Part shown: positions 1 through 9,161 of the stretch, one piece after another
Numbering within the stretch: position 1 is the stretch's first letter
How the letters are laid out: every line of letters begins with the position of its first letter
DNA from: Leisingera sp. ANG59
GTDB lineage: Bacteria; Pseudomonadota; Alphaproteobacteria; Rhodobacterales; Rhodobacteraceae
NCBI RefSeq assembly: GCF_013317235.1
Contig: NZ_WLCM01000012.1
Location: forward strand, 65,960-129,959
Length of the DNA: 64,000 nucleotides
Reading direction: 5' to 3'
Position numbers and translations under genes: made by a program
Notes under the pieces: model-generated
The model's input: only the letters and a program-made list of their open reading frames with translations
Told to the model about the DNA's origin: nothing
The model's database searches: none

Positions 1-63
1 CAATGTCTTGCGCATCGCCGCAAACACTCCATATCCGTTAGGTGCATCCAACAGGCAGGCCCG

Positions 64-764
<701 letters not shown>

Positions 765-768
<4 letters not shown>

Positions 769-3290
769 ATGCCGCCTCTATCCGCCTCGCCTGGCGGTTT
801 GCCCTGCGGGAGCTGCGCGGCGGGCTGAAGGGGTTCCGCATCTTTCTAGCCTGTCTTGCCCTGGGGGTCGGGGTGATTGCCGCCATTGGCTCCATCCGGG
901 CCTCTATCGAGGCCGGGCTGTCGCAAGAGGGAGCGACGATCCTGGGCGGCGATGCCGAACTGAATTTCACCTACCGGTTTGCCAATGAGGACGAGCGCGC
1001 CTGGCTGGACCGGACCGCGCTGCGCCATTCCGAGATTGCCGAGTTCCGGTCCATGGCCACGGTGGGAGAGGAGCGCGGACTGACCCAGGTGAAGGCTGTG
1101 GACGGTCTCTACCCGTTGAAAGGGGAGATGGAGCTGACCCCTGACATGCCGCTGGAGACGGCGCTGGCGGGCGCAGAAGGCTTGCCGGGAGCGGTGATGG
1201 ACCGGGTTCTGGCCGACCGTCTGGGCCTGCAGCCGGGGGATACATTCCGGCTTGGCACACAGGACTTCACGCTGACTGCGATGATTGCGCTGGAGCCGGA
1301 CGCCGCCGCCTCCGGCTTTGAGCTGGGGCCGCGCACCATGGTCAGGACTGAGGATCTGGCCGGGTCCGGCCTGCTGGAGCCGGGCACGCTGTTTGACACC
1401 AAATACCGGATGGAACTGCCGCCGGGCAGCGATCTGGCCGCCCTGCAGGCGGAGGCCGAGGGGCTGTTTGAAACCACCGGCATGCGCTGGCGCGATGCCA
1501 GGAACGGCGCGCCGGGGGTTACCACCTTTGTCGAGCGGCTGGGCGGGTTTCTGGTGCTGGTGGGCCTGTCGGGGCTGGCGGTGGGCGGGGTCGGTGTTTC
1601 TGCCGCCGTGCGGGCCTATCTGGCCACCAAGACCGCAACCATCGCCACCCTGCGCACGCTGGGGGCGGAGCGGCAGACGATCTTCCTCACCTACTTTCTG
1701 CAGATCGGTGCGCTGACGCTGATCGGAGTCGGCTTCGGGCTGGTGCTGGGGGGCGTGGGGCCGATGCTGCTGGGGCCGCTGATTGCGGCGCAGCTGCCGT
1801 TTCCGGCGGTGTTTTCGCTTTATCCGTCTGCCCTGGCAGAGGCCGCCGTCTATGGTGTGCTGACCGCCTTCATCTTTGCGCTTTGGCCGCTGGCCCGGGC
1901 CGAGCGGATCCGCGCGGCCTCCTTGTTCCGCGATGCCTTTGCCAGCCGTACACGGCTGCCCGCACCGCGCTATTTGCTGGCAACCGCGCTGGCGCTGGCG
2001 GCGCTGGTGGGGCTGGCGGCGTGGTTCAGCGGCTCGGCGCAGCTGACGCTGTGGACCGCAGGCGGACTGATGGGGGCGCTGCTGGTGCTGCTGGTCGCCG
2101 CGCTGGCGATCGGCTTTGCGGCGCGCCGCGGCACCGGGGCGTCGCGCGGGCGCCCTGCCCTGCGGTGGGCGCTGTCGTCCATTGGCAGCGCCCGCGACGG
2201 CGCGGTGCCTGCGGTGCTGGCGCTGGGTCTGGGCCTGACGGTGCTGGCCGCCATCGGCCAGATCGACGGCAACATGCGCCGCGCCATTGCGGGCAACCTG
2301 CCGGATGTGGCGCCGAGCTATTTCTTTGTCGATATCCAGCGCAGCCAGATGCCCGCCTTCCTGGAGCGGGTGGAGAATGACCCCTCCGTCACCCGGGTAG
2401 AGAACGCGCCGATGCTGCGCGGGGTGCTGACCCGGATCAACGGACAGCCCGCCACGGAGGTTGCGGGCGATCACTGGGTGGTGCGCGGCGACCGCGGCAT
2501 CACCTATGCCGCCGCGCAGCCGGAAGCGACAGAGGTCACAGCTGGCGAGTGGTGGCCGGAGGATTATTCCGGCGGGCCGCAGATCAGCTTTGCCGCCGAG
2601 GAGGCCGAGGAGCTGGGCCTCAATCTGGGGGACACGCTGACGCTGAACATCCTGGGCCGTGACATCACCGGCACCATCACCAGCTTCCGCAACGTGGATT
2701 TCTCCACCGCGGGTATGGGGTTTGTGATGGTGCTGAACGAGGCCGCGCTGGCGGGCGCGCCGCACAGCTTCATCGCCACCGTCTATGCCGAGGAACAGGC
2801 GGAGGCCGCGATCCTGCGCGATCTGGCGCGGGAGATGCCGAATATCACCGCCATCCGGATGCGTGACGCCATCGACCGGGTGTCGGACATCCTGCGGCAG
2901 CTGGCGGCAGCCACCGCCTATGGCGCCGCCGCAACGCTGCTGACCGGGTTCCTGGTGCTGCTTGGCACCGCGGCTGCGGGGGAGCCTGCGCGGCGGTATG
3001 AGGCGGCGCTGCTGAAAACCCTGGGCGCCCCGCGCAAGCAGATCCTGGCAAGCTTTGCCCTGCGCTCTGCGCTGTTGGGCGCGGCGGCAGGGATGGTTGC
3101 CTTGGCGGCCGGCATTGCCGGGGCCTGGGCGATCAACGCCTATGTGTTTGAGACCAGCTATGCGGTGATCTGGCCCAATGCGGTGATGGTGATCTCTGGC
3201 GGGGTGCTGACGACGCTGCTGGCGGGGCTGGCATTTGCGCTGCGGCCGCTGGCCGCCAAGCCCGCCCGCATCCTGCGCGCGCGCGAATGA
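765..3290 (+). CDS. ABC transporter permease, FtsX/YbbP-like
   Basis: Large integral membrane permease of 841 aa, partner of the ATPase that overlaps its start by 4 nt. An N-terminal membrane helix (about residues 20-45) is followed by a periplasmic segment. Then come FtsX-type helix blocks near residues 260-420 and a second periplasmic region and helix block near 720-835, so the protein is a fused double-FtsX permease. The YbbP family has this size and organisation. No internal stop or frameshift is apparent. The transported substrate cannot be deduced from the sequence. Confidence 0.9.
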
Positions 3291-3311
3291 CCTGGCCTGC
3301 GGCGGCCTGGC

Positions 3312-3761
3312 TTAGCGGGCGCCGCAGGAGACCGGCTGCAAGAGGCGCATCAGGTCATGGTTGTCGCAGACCAGGGATTCCAGCGAGATATCGTCCAGCG
3401 AGGCATAGAAAGCCTGTGCCGCATCCGCCAGCGCCACCTTGAGCCGGCAGGCATCGGACAGCGGGCAGGTGTTGTCCGCGTCGGCAAAGCATTCCACCAT
3501 CGGCAGGTTGCCCTCGACATCGCGGAACACATCGCCGATGCGAATCTCCGCCGCGGGCTTGCCCAGGTTCATGCCGCCGTTACGGCCGCGCTGGGTGGCG
3601 AGGTAGCCCAGCTGGCTCAGCTGGTTGATCACCTGCGCCAGGTGGTTTTCCGAGATATTACAGCACTCTGCGATCTCGGCCTTGGTCACCAGGCGGTCTT
3701 CATGCGCGGCGCAGTACATCAGCAGCCGCACGGCAATGTTGGTCCTTTTGGTAATGCGCAT
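3312..3761 (-). CDS. Rrf2-family iron-sulfur transcriptional regulator (NsrR/RirA-like)
   Basis: 149-aa DNA-binding regulator. The N-terminal winged helix (residues 1-65) contains NHLAQVINQLSQLGY, which resembles the NsrR recognition helix. Three cysteines at 91, 99 and 105 (C-x7-C-x5-C) are the expected ligands of an iron-sulfur cluster. This spacing is the one I recall for RirA, whereas the overall sequence looks closer to NsrR, so nitric oxide or iron sensing are both possible. A GGGAGC ribosome-binding site precedes ATG 3761. An Fnr-type box lies 58 bp upstream of the start codon, which suggests oxygen-responsive expression. The neighbouring genes do not reveal its targets. Confidence 0.88.
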   Translation of the reverse strand: MRITKRTNIAVRLLMYCAAHEDRLVTKAEIAECCNISENHLAQVINQLSQLGYLATQRGRNGGMNLGKPAAEIRIGDVFRDVEGNLPMVECFADADNTCPLSDACRLKVALADAAQAFYASLDDISLESLVCDNHDLMRLLQPVSCGAR

Positions 3762-3818
3762 GGGTCAGCTCCCGCAGCTATGGTGCATCGCTTATTGCAC
3801 AAGAGCGGAAAAAGCGGT

Positions 3819-3832
3819 TTGACATACATCAA
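3819..3832. promoter_or_regulatory. Fnr/FnrL-type binding site
   Basis: TTGACATACATCAA matches the Fnr consensus TTGAT-N4-ATCAA at 9 of 10 positions and fits the relaxed TTGA-N6-TCAA used by FnrL proteins. It lies in the gap between the leftward Rrf2 gene and the rightward gamma-glutamylcyclotransferase-like gene. Read leftward, a -10-like AATAAG (plus-strand 3791-3796) sits about 32 bp from the site centre, the geometry of a class II activated promoter for the Rrf2 gene. The match is seen directly; binding is inferred. Confidence 0.6.
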
Positions 3833-3862
3833 TAAGCGAACATGCGGCAGAAGGGCGCACAG

Positions 3863-4435
3863 ATGACGGCTCCTTACTTCTTTGGCTACGGCAGCCTGGT
3901 GAACACTGCGACCCATGCCTATGGCGGTGCGGCACCTGCCCGGCTCAGCGGCTGGCGGCGCGCCTGGGTGCATACCTCCTTGCGCGAGGTGGCGTTCCTG
4001 TCGGCGGTGCCCTGCGAAAACAGCGAAATCGACGGGCTGATTGCGGAGGTGCCGGGCGCCGACTGGGCGGCGCTGGACGAACGGGAATTCGCCTATGAGC
4101 GGCTGCCGGCCTCGGACCGGGTGCAGCACGGGCTGGCGGGCAGCCCTGAAATCTCCGTCTATGCCGTGGCGGCGGACAAGCAGAACGGCGTCAGCGAACG
4201 GCACCCGATCCTGCTGAGCTATCTGGATGTGGTGCTTCAGGGCTACTTGCGAGTGTTCGGCGAGGCCGGACTTCAGGGGTTTGTGGAAACCACCGATGGC
4301 TGGGACTCCCCCATTCTGGACGACCGCGCGGCACCGCTATATCCGCGCCATCAGCCCATCGCTGCAGCTGAGCGTAAAATGTTTGACGATCTGATCGACA
4401 GCACCGGCGCCCGCCGCATAGTCTGGGAGGCATGA
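3863..4435 (+). CDS. gamma-glutamylcyclotransferase-like protein
   Basis: 190-aa protein of the GGCT/AIG2-like fold. The signature YFFGYGSLVN is at the N-terminus, and an acidic stretch LDEREFAYERL near residues 71-81 probably supplies the catalytic glutamate. Family members cyclise gamma-glutamyl groups to 5-oxoproline or remove gamma-glutamyl from amines. An ATG exists at 3842, but GAAGGG lies about 8 nt before ATG 3863 and homology starts right after it, so 3863 is preferred. The stop overlaps the following DUF2254 gene by 4 nt, indicating co-translation. The substrate is unknown. Confidence 0.82.
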   Translation: MTAPYFFGYGSLVNTATHAYGGAAPARLSGWRRAWVHTSLREVAFLSAVPCENSEIDGLIAEVPGADWAALDEREFAYERLPASDRVQHGLAGSPEISVYAVAADKQNGVSERHPILLSYLDVVLQGYLRVFGEAGLQGFVETTDGWDSPILDDRAAPLYPRHQPIAAAERKMFDDLIDSTGARRIVWEA

Positions 4436-5625
4436 TCGAAAAGCTATTGCTGCACCTGGGCCGAATTGCGCGGCAGCTCTGGTTCAGGGTTGTTCTGATT
4501 TCCCTGATGTCCGTGCTAGCGCTGCTGCTGGCGCCGCTGGCAAAACCCTGGCTGCCCGACAACCTGAGCGAGGACTTTGGGCGCGAGGCGGTGCTGCCGG
4601 TGCTGACGATCCTGGCGTCGGGCATGCTGGCGGTCACCACCTTTTCGCTCAACGTCATGGTCAGCGCCTACCGCACCGCCGCCTCGATGGCGACACCGCG
4701 GGTCTACCGGCTGCTGCTGGAGGACACCGTCACCCACCGGGTGCTAGCGACATTCGTCAGCGGCTTCATCTATTCGCTGAGCGCGGTGATCCTGTTCCGG
4801 GCCGGCTATTTCACGCCGGAGGGCGCGTTTGTCGTTTTCTGCCTGACCGTCATCGTGGTGGTTCTGATTGTCGGCGCCATCCTGCGCTGGATTGATCATT
4901 TGTCGGGCTTGGGAAGCATGGACCACACCCTGCGGCTGATCGAGAACCGCAGCCGCGCCAGCCTGCGGGCGCGGATGGACAAACCCTGCCTCGGGGGCCT
5001 CTGCGCGCGCAAAAACGCCAAACCCGCGGACGCCATGGATATTCCCGCCGCCAAGAGCGGCTTTGTCCGCTATGCCGGGCTGGCGCGGCTGAACGAGCTG
5101 GCGGATGAGGCCGGCACCGAGATCACCCTGGCGCGGGCGCCGGGGGAGTACATCCTGCGCGGCCAGCCGGTGGCCTGGGCCACGGGCGGGGACGAGGATT
5201 TCTGCAAGGCGGCCTCTGCCGCGATCGACATCGGCGACGTGCGCAGCTTCGATCAGGACCCCTCCTTTGGCCTGACCCTGCTGGCGGAGACCGCGCAGCG
5301 GGCGCTGTCGCCCGGCGTCAATGATCCCGGCACCGCAGTGGAAGTGATGGGGCGGCTGGAGCGGCTGCTGTGGGAGAACACCCCGGAGGACGAAAGCAGC
5401 GACGCCCGCGGGGCCGAATACCCGAAAGTGAATGTCCCGCCGGTCACAGCACGGCATCTGCTGCACTGCGCCTTCCCGCCGATCGCCCGCTGCGGCAGCG
5501 ACTCGCCATCGGTGATGTGCTGGATGGAAAAGTCGCTTAATGCGCTTGGCGAACATCCGAACCCGGATATGGCCAAGGCCGCCAGGGAGATGTGCCAGGA
5601 CGTACGGGACGGCAACTGGGGCTGA
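4432..5625 (+). CDS. DUF2254 family predicted membrane protein
   Basis: 397 aa. About four transmembrane segments occupy the N-terminal part (roughly residues 15-37, 50-80, 103-125 and 130-152). A soluble C-terminal half follows, containing the conserved-looking ALSPGVNDPGTAVEVMGRLE near residue 287, which is characteristic of DUF2254. The function of the family is not established. The start overlaps the cyclotransferase-like stop (ATGA). The gene ends just before a hairpin shared with the convergent gltX. Confidence 0.85.
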   Translation: MIEKLLLHLGRIARQLWFRVVLISLMSVLALLLAPLAKPWLPDNLSEDFGREAVLPVLTILASGMLAVTTFSLNVMVSAYRTAASMATPRVYRLLLEDTVTHRVLATFVSGFIYSLSAVILFRAGYFTPEGAFVVFCLTVIVVVLIVGAILRWIDHLSGLGSMDHTLRLIENRSRASLRARMDKPCLGGLCARKNAKPADAMDIPAAKSGFVRYAGLARLNELADEAGTEITLARAPGEYILRGQPVAWATGGDEDFCKAASAAIDIGDVRSFDQDPSFGLTLLAETAQRALSPGVNDPGTAVEVMGRLERLLWENTPEDESSDARGAEYPKVNVPPVTARHLLHCAFPPIARCGSDSPSVMCWMEKSLNALGEHPNPDMAKAAREMCQDVRDGNWG

Positions 5626-5646
5626 TAGAGTCCGTCCGGAAACGAG

Positions 5647-5675
5647 AAAGGCGGCACCCGGAGGCACCGCCTTTT
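5647..5675. terminator. bidirectional terminator between DUF2254 gene and gltX
   Basis: AAAGGCGG pairs with CCGCCTTT across a 12-nt loop and is flanked by A and T runs on the two sides, so it can act in both directions. It sits between the convergent stops at 5625 and 5696. Confidence 0.75.
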
Positions 5676-5695
5676 GCAACAGGATGTCTCAGGTG

Positions 5696-7021
5696 TCAGC
5701 CGCGGGCGCGCACGGTTTCCATCAGCGCCAGCAGAGCGGACATGTCGGGGCCGCGCTCCATGCCGGTCACGGCCTTGCGCAGCGGCATGAACAGGCCCTT
5801 GCCCTTGCGGCCGGTGGCCTCCTTCACCGCAGCGGTCCAGTTGCCCCAGCTTTCGCTGTCATAGGGGCCTTCGGGCAGCAGGGCCATCGCCTCGGCGATG
5901 AAGTCCTTGTCCTCATCCGCCACCAGCGGTTCGGCGCCGTCGCGGCACAGATCCCACCAGCCGGCCAGGTCCTTGAGGGTGGTGATGTTTTCCTTGGCCA
6001 TATCCCAGAAAGCCGCCTGTTTCCCGGCCGGGACGCCCAGCGCGTCCACGTGGGTTTGCACAGCCTCCAGCGGCAGCGACTGCAGGTGGCGGGCGGTCAG
6101 CGGGTAAAGGTCCTCGACATCGAATTTGGTCGGCGCTGCGCCGAAGCGGTTGATGTCGAAACCGTCAATCAGCTCCGCCAGCTCCGTGCGCAGCTCGACC
6201 GGGTCGGAGGAACCCAGACGCGCCATCAGGCTGAGGAGCGCCATCGGCTGCACACCGGCTTCGCGCAGGTCGCGCAGCGCCAGAGTGCCAAGGCGTTTGG
6301 ACAGCGCCTCGCCCTGCGGGCCGGTCAGCAGCGAGTGGTGGGCAAAGGAAGGAACAGAGCCGCCCAGCGCCTCGATGATCTGGATCTGGGTGGCGGTGTT
6401 GGTGACGTGGTCGGAGCCGCGCACCACATGGGTCACGCCCATTTCGGTATCGTCGACCACGGAGGCCAGCGTATAGAGGAACTGGCCGTCGCCGCGGATC
6501 AGCACCGGGTCCGAGACCGAGGCCGCGTCGATGGAGATATCGCCCAGGATGCCGTCGGTCCACTCGATGCGCTGATGGTCCAGCTTGAAGCGCCAGACGC
6601 CGTCGCCGCGCTCGGCGCGCAGTGCCGTTTTTTCGTCGTCGGACAGGTTCAGGGCTGCGCGGTCATAAACCGGCGGCTTGCCCATGTTGAGCTGCTTCTT
6701 GCGCTTCAGGTCCAGCTCGGTCGGGGTTTCGAAAGCTTCGTAGAAACGGCCGATCTCCCGCAGCTTGTCTGCCGCAGCCACATAGCGGTCCAGCCGCTCG
6801 GACTGGCGCTCCACGCGGTCCCAGGTCAGGCCCAGCCACTCCAGATCCTCTTTGATGGCATCGACGTATTCTTCCTTCGACCGCTCCGGATCGGTGTCGT
6901 CGATGCGCAGGATGAAGGTGCCGCCGGCCTTGCGGGCGATCAGGTAGTTCATCAGCGCGGTGCGCAGGTTGCCGACGTGGATATAGCCGGTCGGCGACGG
7001 GGCAAAACGGGTGGTGGTCAT
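5696..7021 (-). CDS. gltX: glutamate--tRNA ligase
   Basis: Class I aminoacyl-tRNA synthetase of 441 aa that charges tRNA-Glu in the cytoplasm. The HIGH-type motif is in FAPSPTGYIHVGNLR at the N-terminus. The KMSKS-type motif appears as ALSKRLG near residue 240. The C-terminal helical anticodon-binding region is complete. ATG 7021 is chosen over the in-frame GTG at 7024 because AGGAGA is suitably placed. Many alphaproteobacteria carry two gltX paralogues, one of which can charge tRNA-Gln for the GatCAB route. Which copy this is cannot be told from this window. Confidence 0.95.
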   Translation of the reverse strand: MTTTRFAPSPTGYIHVGNLRTALMNYLIARKAGGTFILRIDDTDPERSKEEYVDAIKEDLEWLGLTWDRVERQSERLDRYVAAADKLREIGRFYEAFETPTELDLKRKKQLNMGKPPVYDRAALNLSDDEKTALRAERGDGVWRFKLDHQRIEWTDGILGDISIDAASVSDPVLIRGDGQFLYTLASVVDDTEMGVTHVVRGSDHVTNTATQIQIIEALGGSVPSFAHHSLLTGPQGEALSKRLGTLALRDLREAGVQPMALLSLMARLGSSDPVELRTELAELIDGFDINRFGAAPTKFDVEDLYPLTARHLQSLPLEAVQTHVDALGVPAGKQAAFWDMAKENITTLKDLAGWWDLCRDGAEPLVADEDKDFIAEAMALLPEGPYDSESWGNWTAAVKEATGRKGKGLFMPLRKAVTGMERGPDMSALLALMETVRARG

Positions 7022-7115
7022 CACGAGTCTCCTGTTGCCCTGCCCCTTGTCACATGGGCGCCGGATTGTCCAGTTTCGGTAGTGTTAACGCGCCTTAGGC
7101 GCGGGCTTGCGGCGC

Positions 7116-7138
7116 GAGTATTTCGGGAAGGATGAAAG
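7116..7138 (+). repeat. intergenic GARTATTT motif, copy 1
   Basis: GAGTATTTCGGGAAGGATG followed by AAAG. It closely resembles copies on the minus strand at 30917-30940 and, more loosely, 10829-10849 and 34946-34968. It lies in the 125-bp gap between gltX and the DUF1801 gene. Function unknown. Confidence 0.5.
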
Positions 7139-7146
7139 CCCGGCAA

Positions 7147-7575
7147 TTACTCCGGCTGCACCGGCCAGATCGCGTTCAGGTCCTTGAGACCCGCTTTGAC
7201 CAGTTCCCCCAGAACTTCCAGATCGACATCGGCAAGCTTGTTCACATAGAGGCAGCTTTTGCCCAGCTTGTGCTTGCCCAGGCGGGACAGGATGGCGCTG
7301 TAATCCTGATAGCCCGGCATGATGTAAATTGAATGGCGCGCCCGGCGCGGGGCGAATCCGGTGGCCAGGAATTCCCCTTCGCGGCCCGTCGCATAGCGGT
7401 ATCGGTAGCGGCCGTATCCGATGATGGACGGGCCCCACATCTGCGGTTGGTAGCCGGTTACCTCGCGGAACAGCCTGTCCAACTCCTGGGCCTCTACCGA
7501 TTTGCGCTCCGGCTCCACCGCTTGCAGAAACTCTAAAACGCTTGCGCCCGTCGGGGCTGTCTTGTTCCGGCTCAT
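7147..7575 (-). CDS. DUF1801 domain-containing protein
   Basis: 142-aa small soluble protein. The central motif MWGPSIIGYGRYRYRYATG and the later IYIMPGYQDYSAILSRLGKHKLGKSCLY are typical of the DUF1801/YdhG-like fold, whose biochemical role is not defined. The ORF can be extended to ATG 7593, but AGGAGGG lies inside that extension and is ideally placed for ATG 7575. No operon partner is obvious; it precedes gltX on the same strand with a 125-bp gap holding a repeated motif. Confidence 0.8.
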   Translation of the reverse strand: MSRNKTAPTGASVLEFLQAVEPERKSVEAQELDRLFREVTGYQPQMWGPSIIGYGRYRYRYATGREGEFLATGFAPRRARHSIYIMPGYQDYSAILSRLGKHKLGKSCLYVNKLADVDLEVLGELVKAGLKDLNAIWPVQPE

Positions 7576-7650
7576 CGCCAGCCCTCCTGCCATAATGGTA
7601 GTGCAGCCCAGGCGTTCGGACAGTCCTGCTCCGCCTGACTAGCGGATGGT

Positions 7651-9033
7651 TCAATAGCCGGTTTGCGGGCCGTAACCGCTGCCGTCGGTGAACCGCGACA
7701 GGCGGAAGGCGCGCGGATCCACAACCGGAGCGCTGCCGGTCACCAGATCGGCGGTCAGACGCCCGGCGGCGGGGCCGATGCCGAAGCCATGGCCGGAGAA
7801 GCCGGTGGCGATGAACAGCCCCGGCAGGCTGTCCACCTGCGAGATGACCGGGATCGCATCCGGGGTCACATCCATCAGCCCGGCCCAGCTTTGCACCACG
7901 TCGGCGTTCTGCAGCACCGGGAAGGCTTTTTGCGCGGCGGCCCAGCCGCTTTTCAGCGCCTTTTGCGAGGGCGCCGGGTCCAGAACACGGCACTGTTCGA
8001 ACGGCGTGGTGTCCTGCGGGCCCCAGCGGCGGGGCTGCGCTGCCTCCTCTGCCCAGCGGCCGGAGATCCGGAACTGCAGCGCCCGCCATTCCTGTCGCAG
8101 GCTGGGCAGGAATTTCCAGCCAAGGCGGAAACTGTCGGGAACAATGTCCACCACATTCTCCATCGCGTCCGAGACCGTGTAGCCGCCGTCTGCCCGCTTG
8201 CGCAGGCCGAGGTTGCCGCTGCGCACCGCGGTTTCCGGGCCGCCCTGCACCGGTGAAGTGCGCAGGACCGAGTTCAGCACCTTGAGCTGCGGCAGGTTCA
8301 CCCCCGCGTTGCCCAGGAACAGCCGCGACCAGGCGCCGCCTGCAGTGACAACGGCAGAGCAGGCCACCCGGCCGCGTTCGGTCATCACGCCGCTGATGCG
8401 GCCCGCGGAGGTCTCGACGCTGCGCACGGCGCAGTCGGTCATCACTTTCGCCCCGGCCGCGCGGGCGGCGGAAGCGATTGCGTGGGTCGCCAGCTGCGGT
8501 TCGGCGCGGCCGTCCAGCGGCGTGTGCAGCGCCGCGCGAGCCGCCGTCTGATGCCCCGGCATCAGCAGGGCCAGCTGTTCGCCGCGGACCATGCGGGCGC
8601 CCTGTCCCCAGCCGTCGAGATTACCCAGCCAGCGCTCCAGCTGGGCTTCCCGCTTGGCGGTTTCGGCCGTGTAGAGGATACCGGATCGGGTGAACCCGGT
8701 TTCATGCCCGGTGCGTTCCGCCAGCCCCTCCCAAAGGCGCAGCGACTCTGCCATCAGCGGGATTTCCCGCGGGTCGCGGCAAGCGATCCGTACCCACCCC
8801 CAGTTGCGCGAGCTTTGCTCCCCCGCGATCTGCCCTTTTTCGCAGAGCAGCACGGAATGGCCGCGTTCGGCCAGCTCCAGCGCGGTGCTGGCACCAATGA
8901 TGCCACCGCCGATCACCACGGCGTCGACGGCCTTGGGCAAGGCCAGATCGGATTGGAAATGGGGCAGCTTGGGTCCAGGCATGGAGGCATCTATGCCCGG
9001 TGCAAAACCGCTGGTCCAGCGTGCATGCGACAC
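7651..9033 (-). CDS. FAD-dependent oxidoreductase (DAO family)
   Basis: 460-aa flavoprotein. The Rossmann dinucleotide motif VDAVVIGGGIIGASTALELAE is near residues 36-56. It is followed by EQSSRNWGWVRIACRDPRE, a pattern found in D-amino-acid dehydrogenase or sarcosine/opine-oxidase-like enzymes. The C-terminal FIATGFSGHGFGIGPAAG closes the FAD-binding fold. It probably oxidises a secondary or D-amino acid, but the substrate is not deducible. No clear ribosome-binding site separates ATG 9033 from the alternative ATG 8982. Both neighbours are spaced by more than 70 bp, so it appears monocistronic. Confidence 0.85.
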   Translation of the reverse strand: MSHARWTSGFAPGIDASMPGPKLPHFQSDLALPKAVDAVVIGGGIIGASTALELAERGHSVLLCEKGQIAGEQSSRNWGWVRIACRDPREIPLMAESLRLWEGLAERTGHETGFTRSGILYTAETAKREAQLERWLGNLDGWGQGARMVRGEQLALLMPGHQTAARAALHTPLDGRAEPQLATHAIASAARAAGAKVMTDCAVRSVETSAGRISGVMTERGRVACSAVVTAGGAWSRLFLGNAGVNLPQLKVLNSVLRTSPVQGGPETAVRSGNLGLRKRADGGYTVSDAMENVVDIVPDSFRLGWKFLPSLRQEWRALQFRISGRWAEEAAQPRRWGPQDTTPFEQCRVLDPAPSQKALKSGWAAAQKAFPVLQNADVVQSWAGLMDVTPDAIPVISQVDSLPGLFIATGFSGHGFGIGPAAGRLTADLVTGSAPVVDPRAFRLSRFTDGSGYGPQTGY

Positions 9034-9161
9034 CGGCTGCGCCGCATTCCGCCAATGTGATTTTTCCGCCGCATATCAGAGCGTTACCACTTCATGAATT
9101 GCGCATTCCGCTCTGCTGAAGGTGCAGAAAAACCTGCGGCTTCAAAGGGTTAACGCGGCCC

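Noticed and set aside
1..63. A divergent gene or promoter at the left edge
   Set aside because: Only 63 bp are visible; I see a ribosome-binding site for the ABC gene and nothing else that can be supported.
846..2765. 639-codon open frame on the minus strand
   Set aside because: It is fully antisense to the FtsX-type permease; its composition (rich in Arg, Gln, His, Gly) is what a GC-rich gene yields in a shadow frame, and no domain is recognisable.
5540..7135. 531-codon open frame on the plus strand over gltX
   Set aside because: It is antisense to intact gltX; Gln/His/Arg/Gly-rich shadow composition without motifs.
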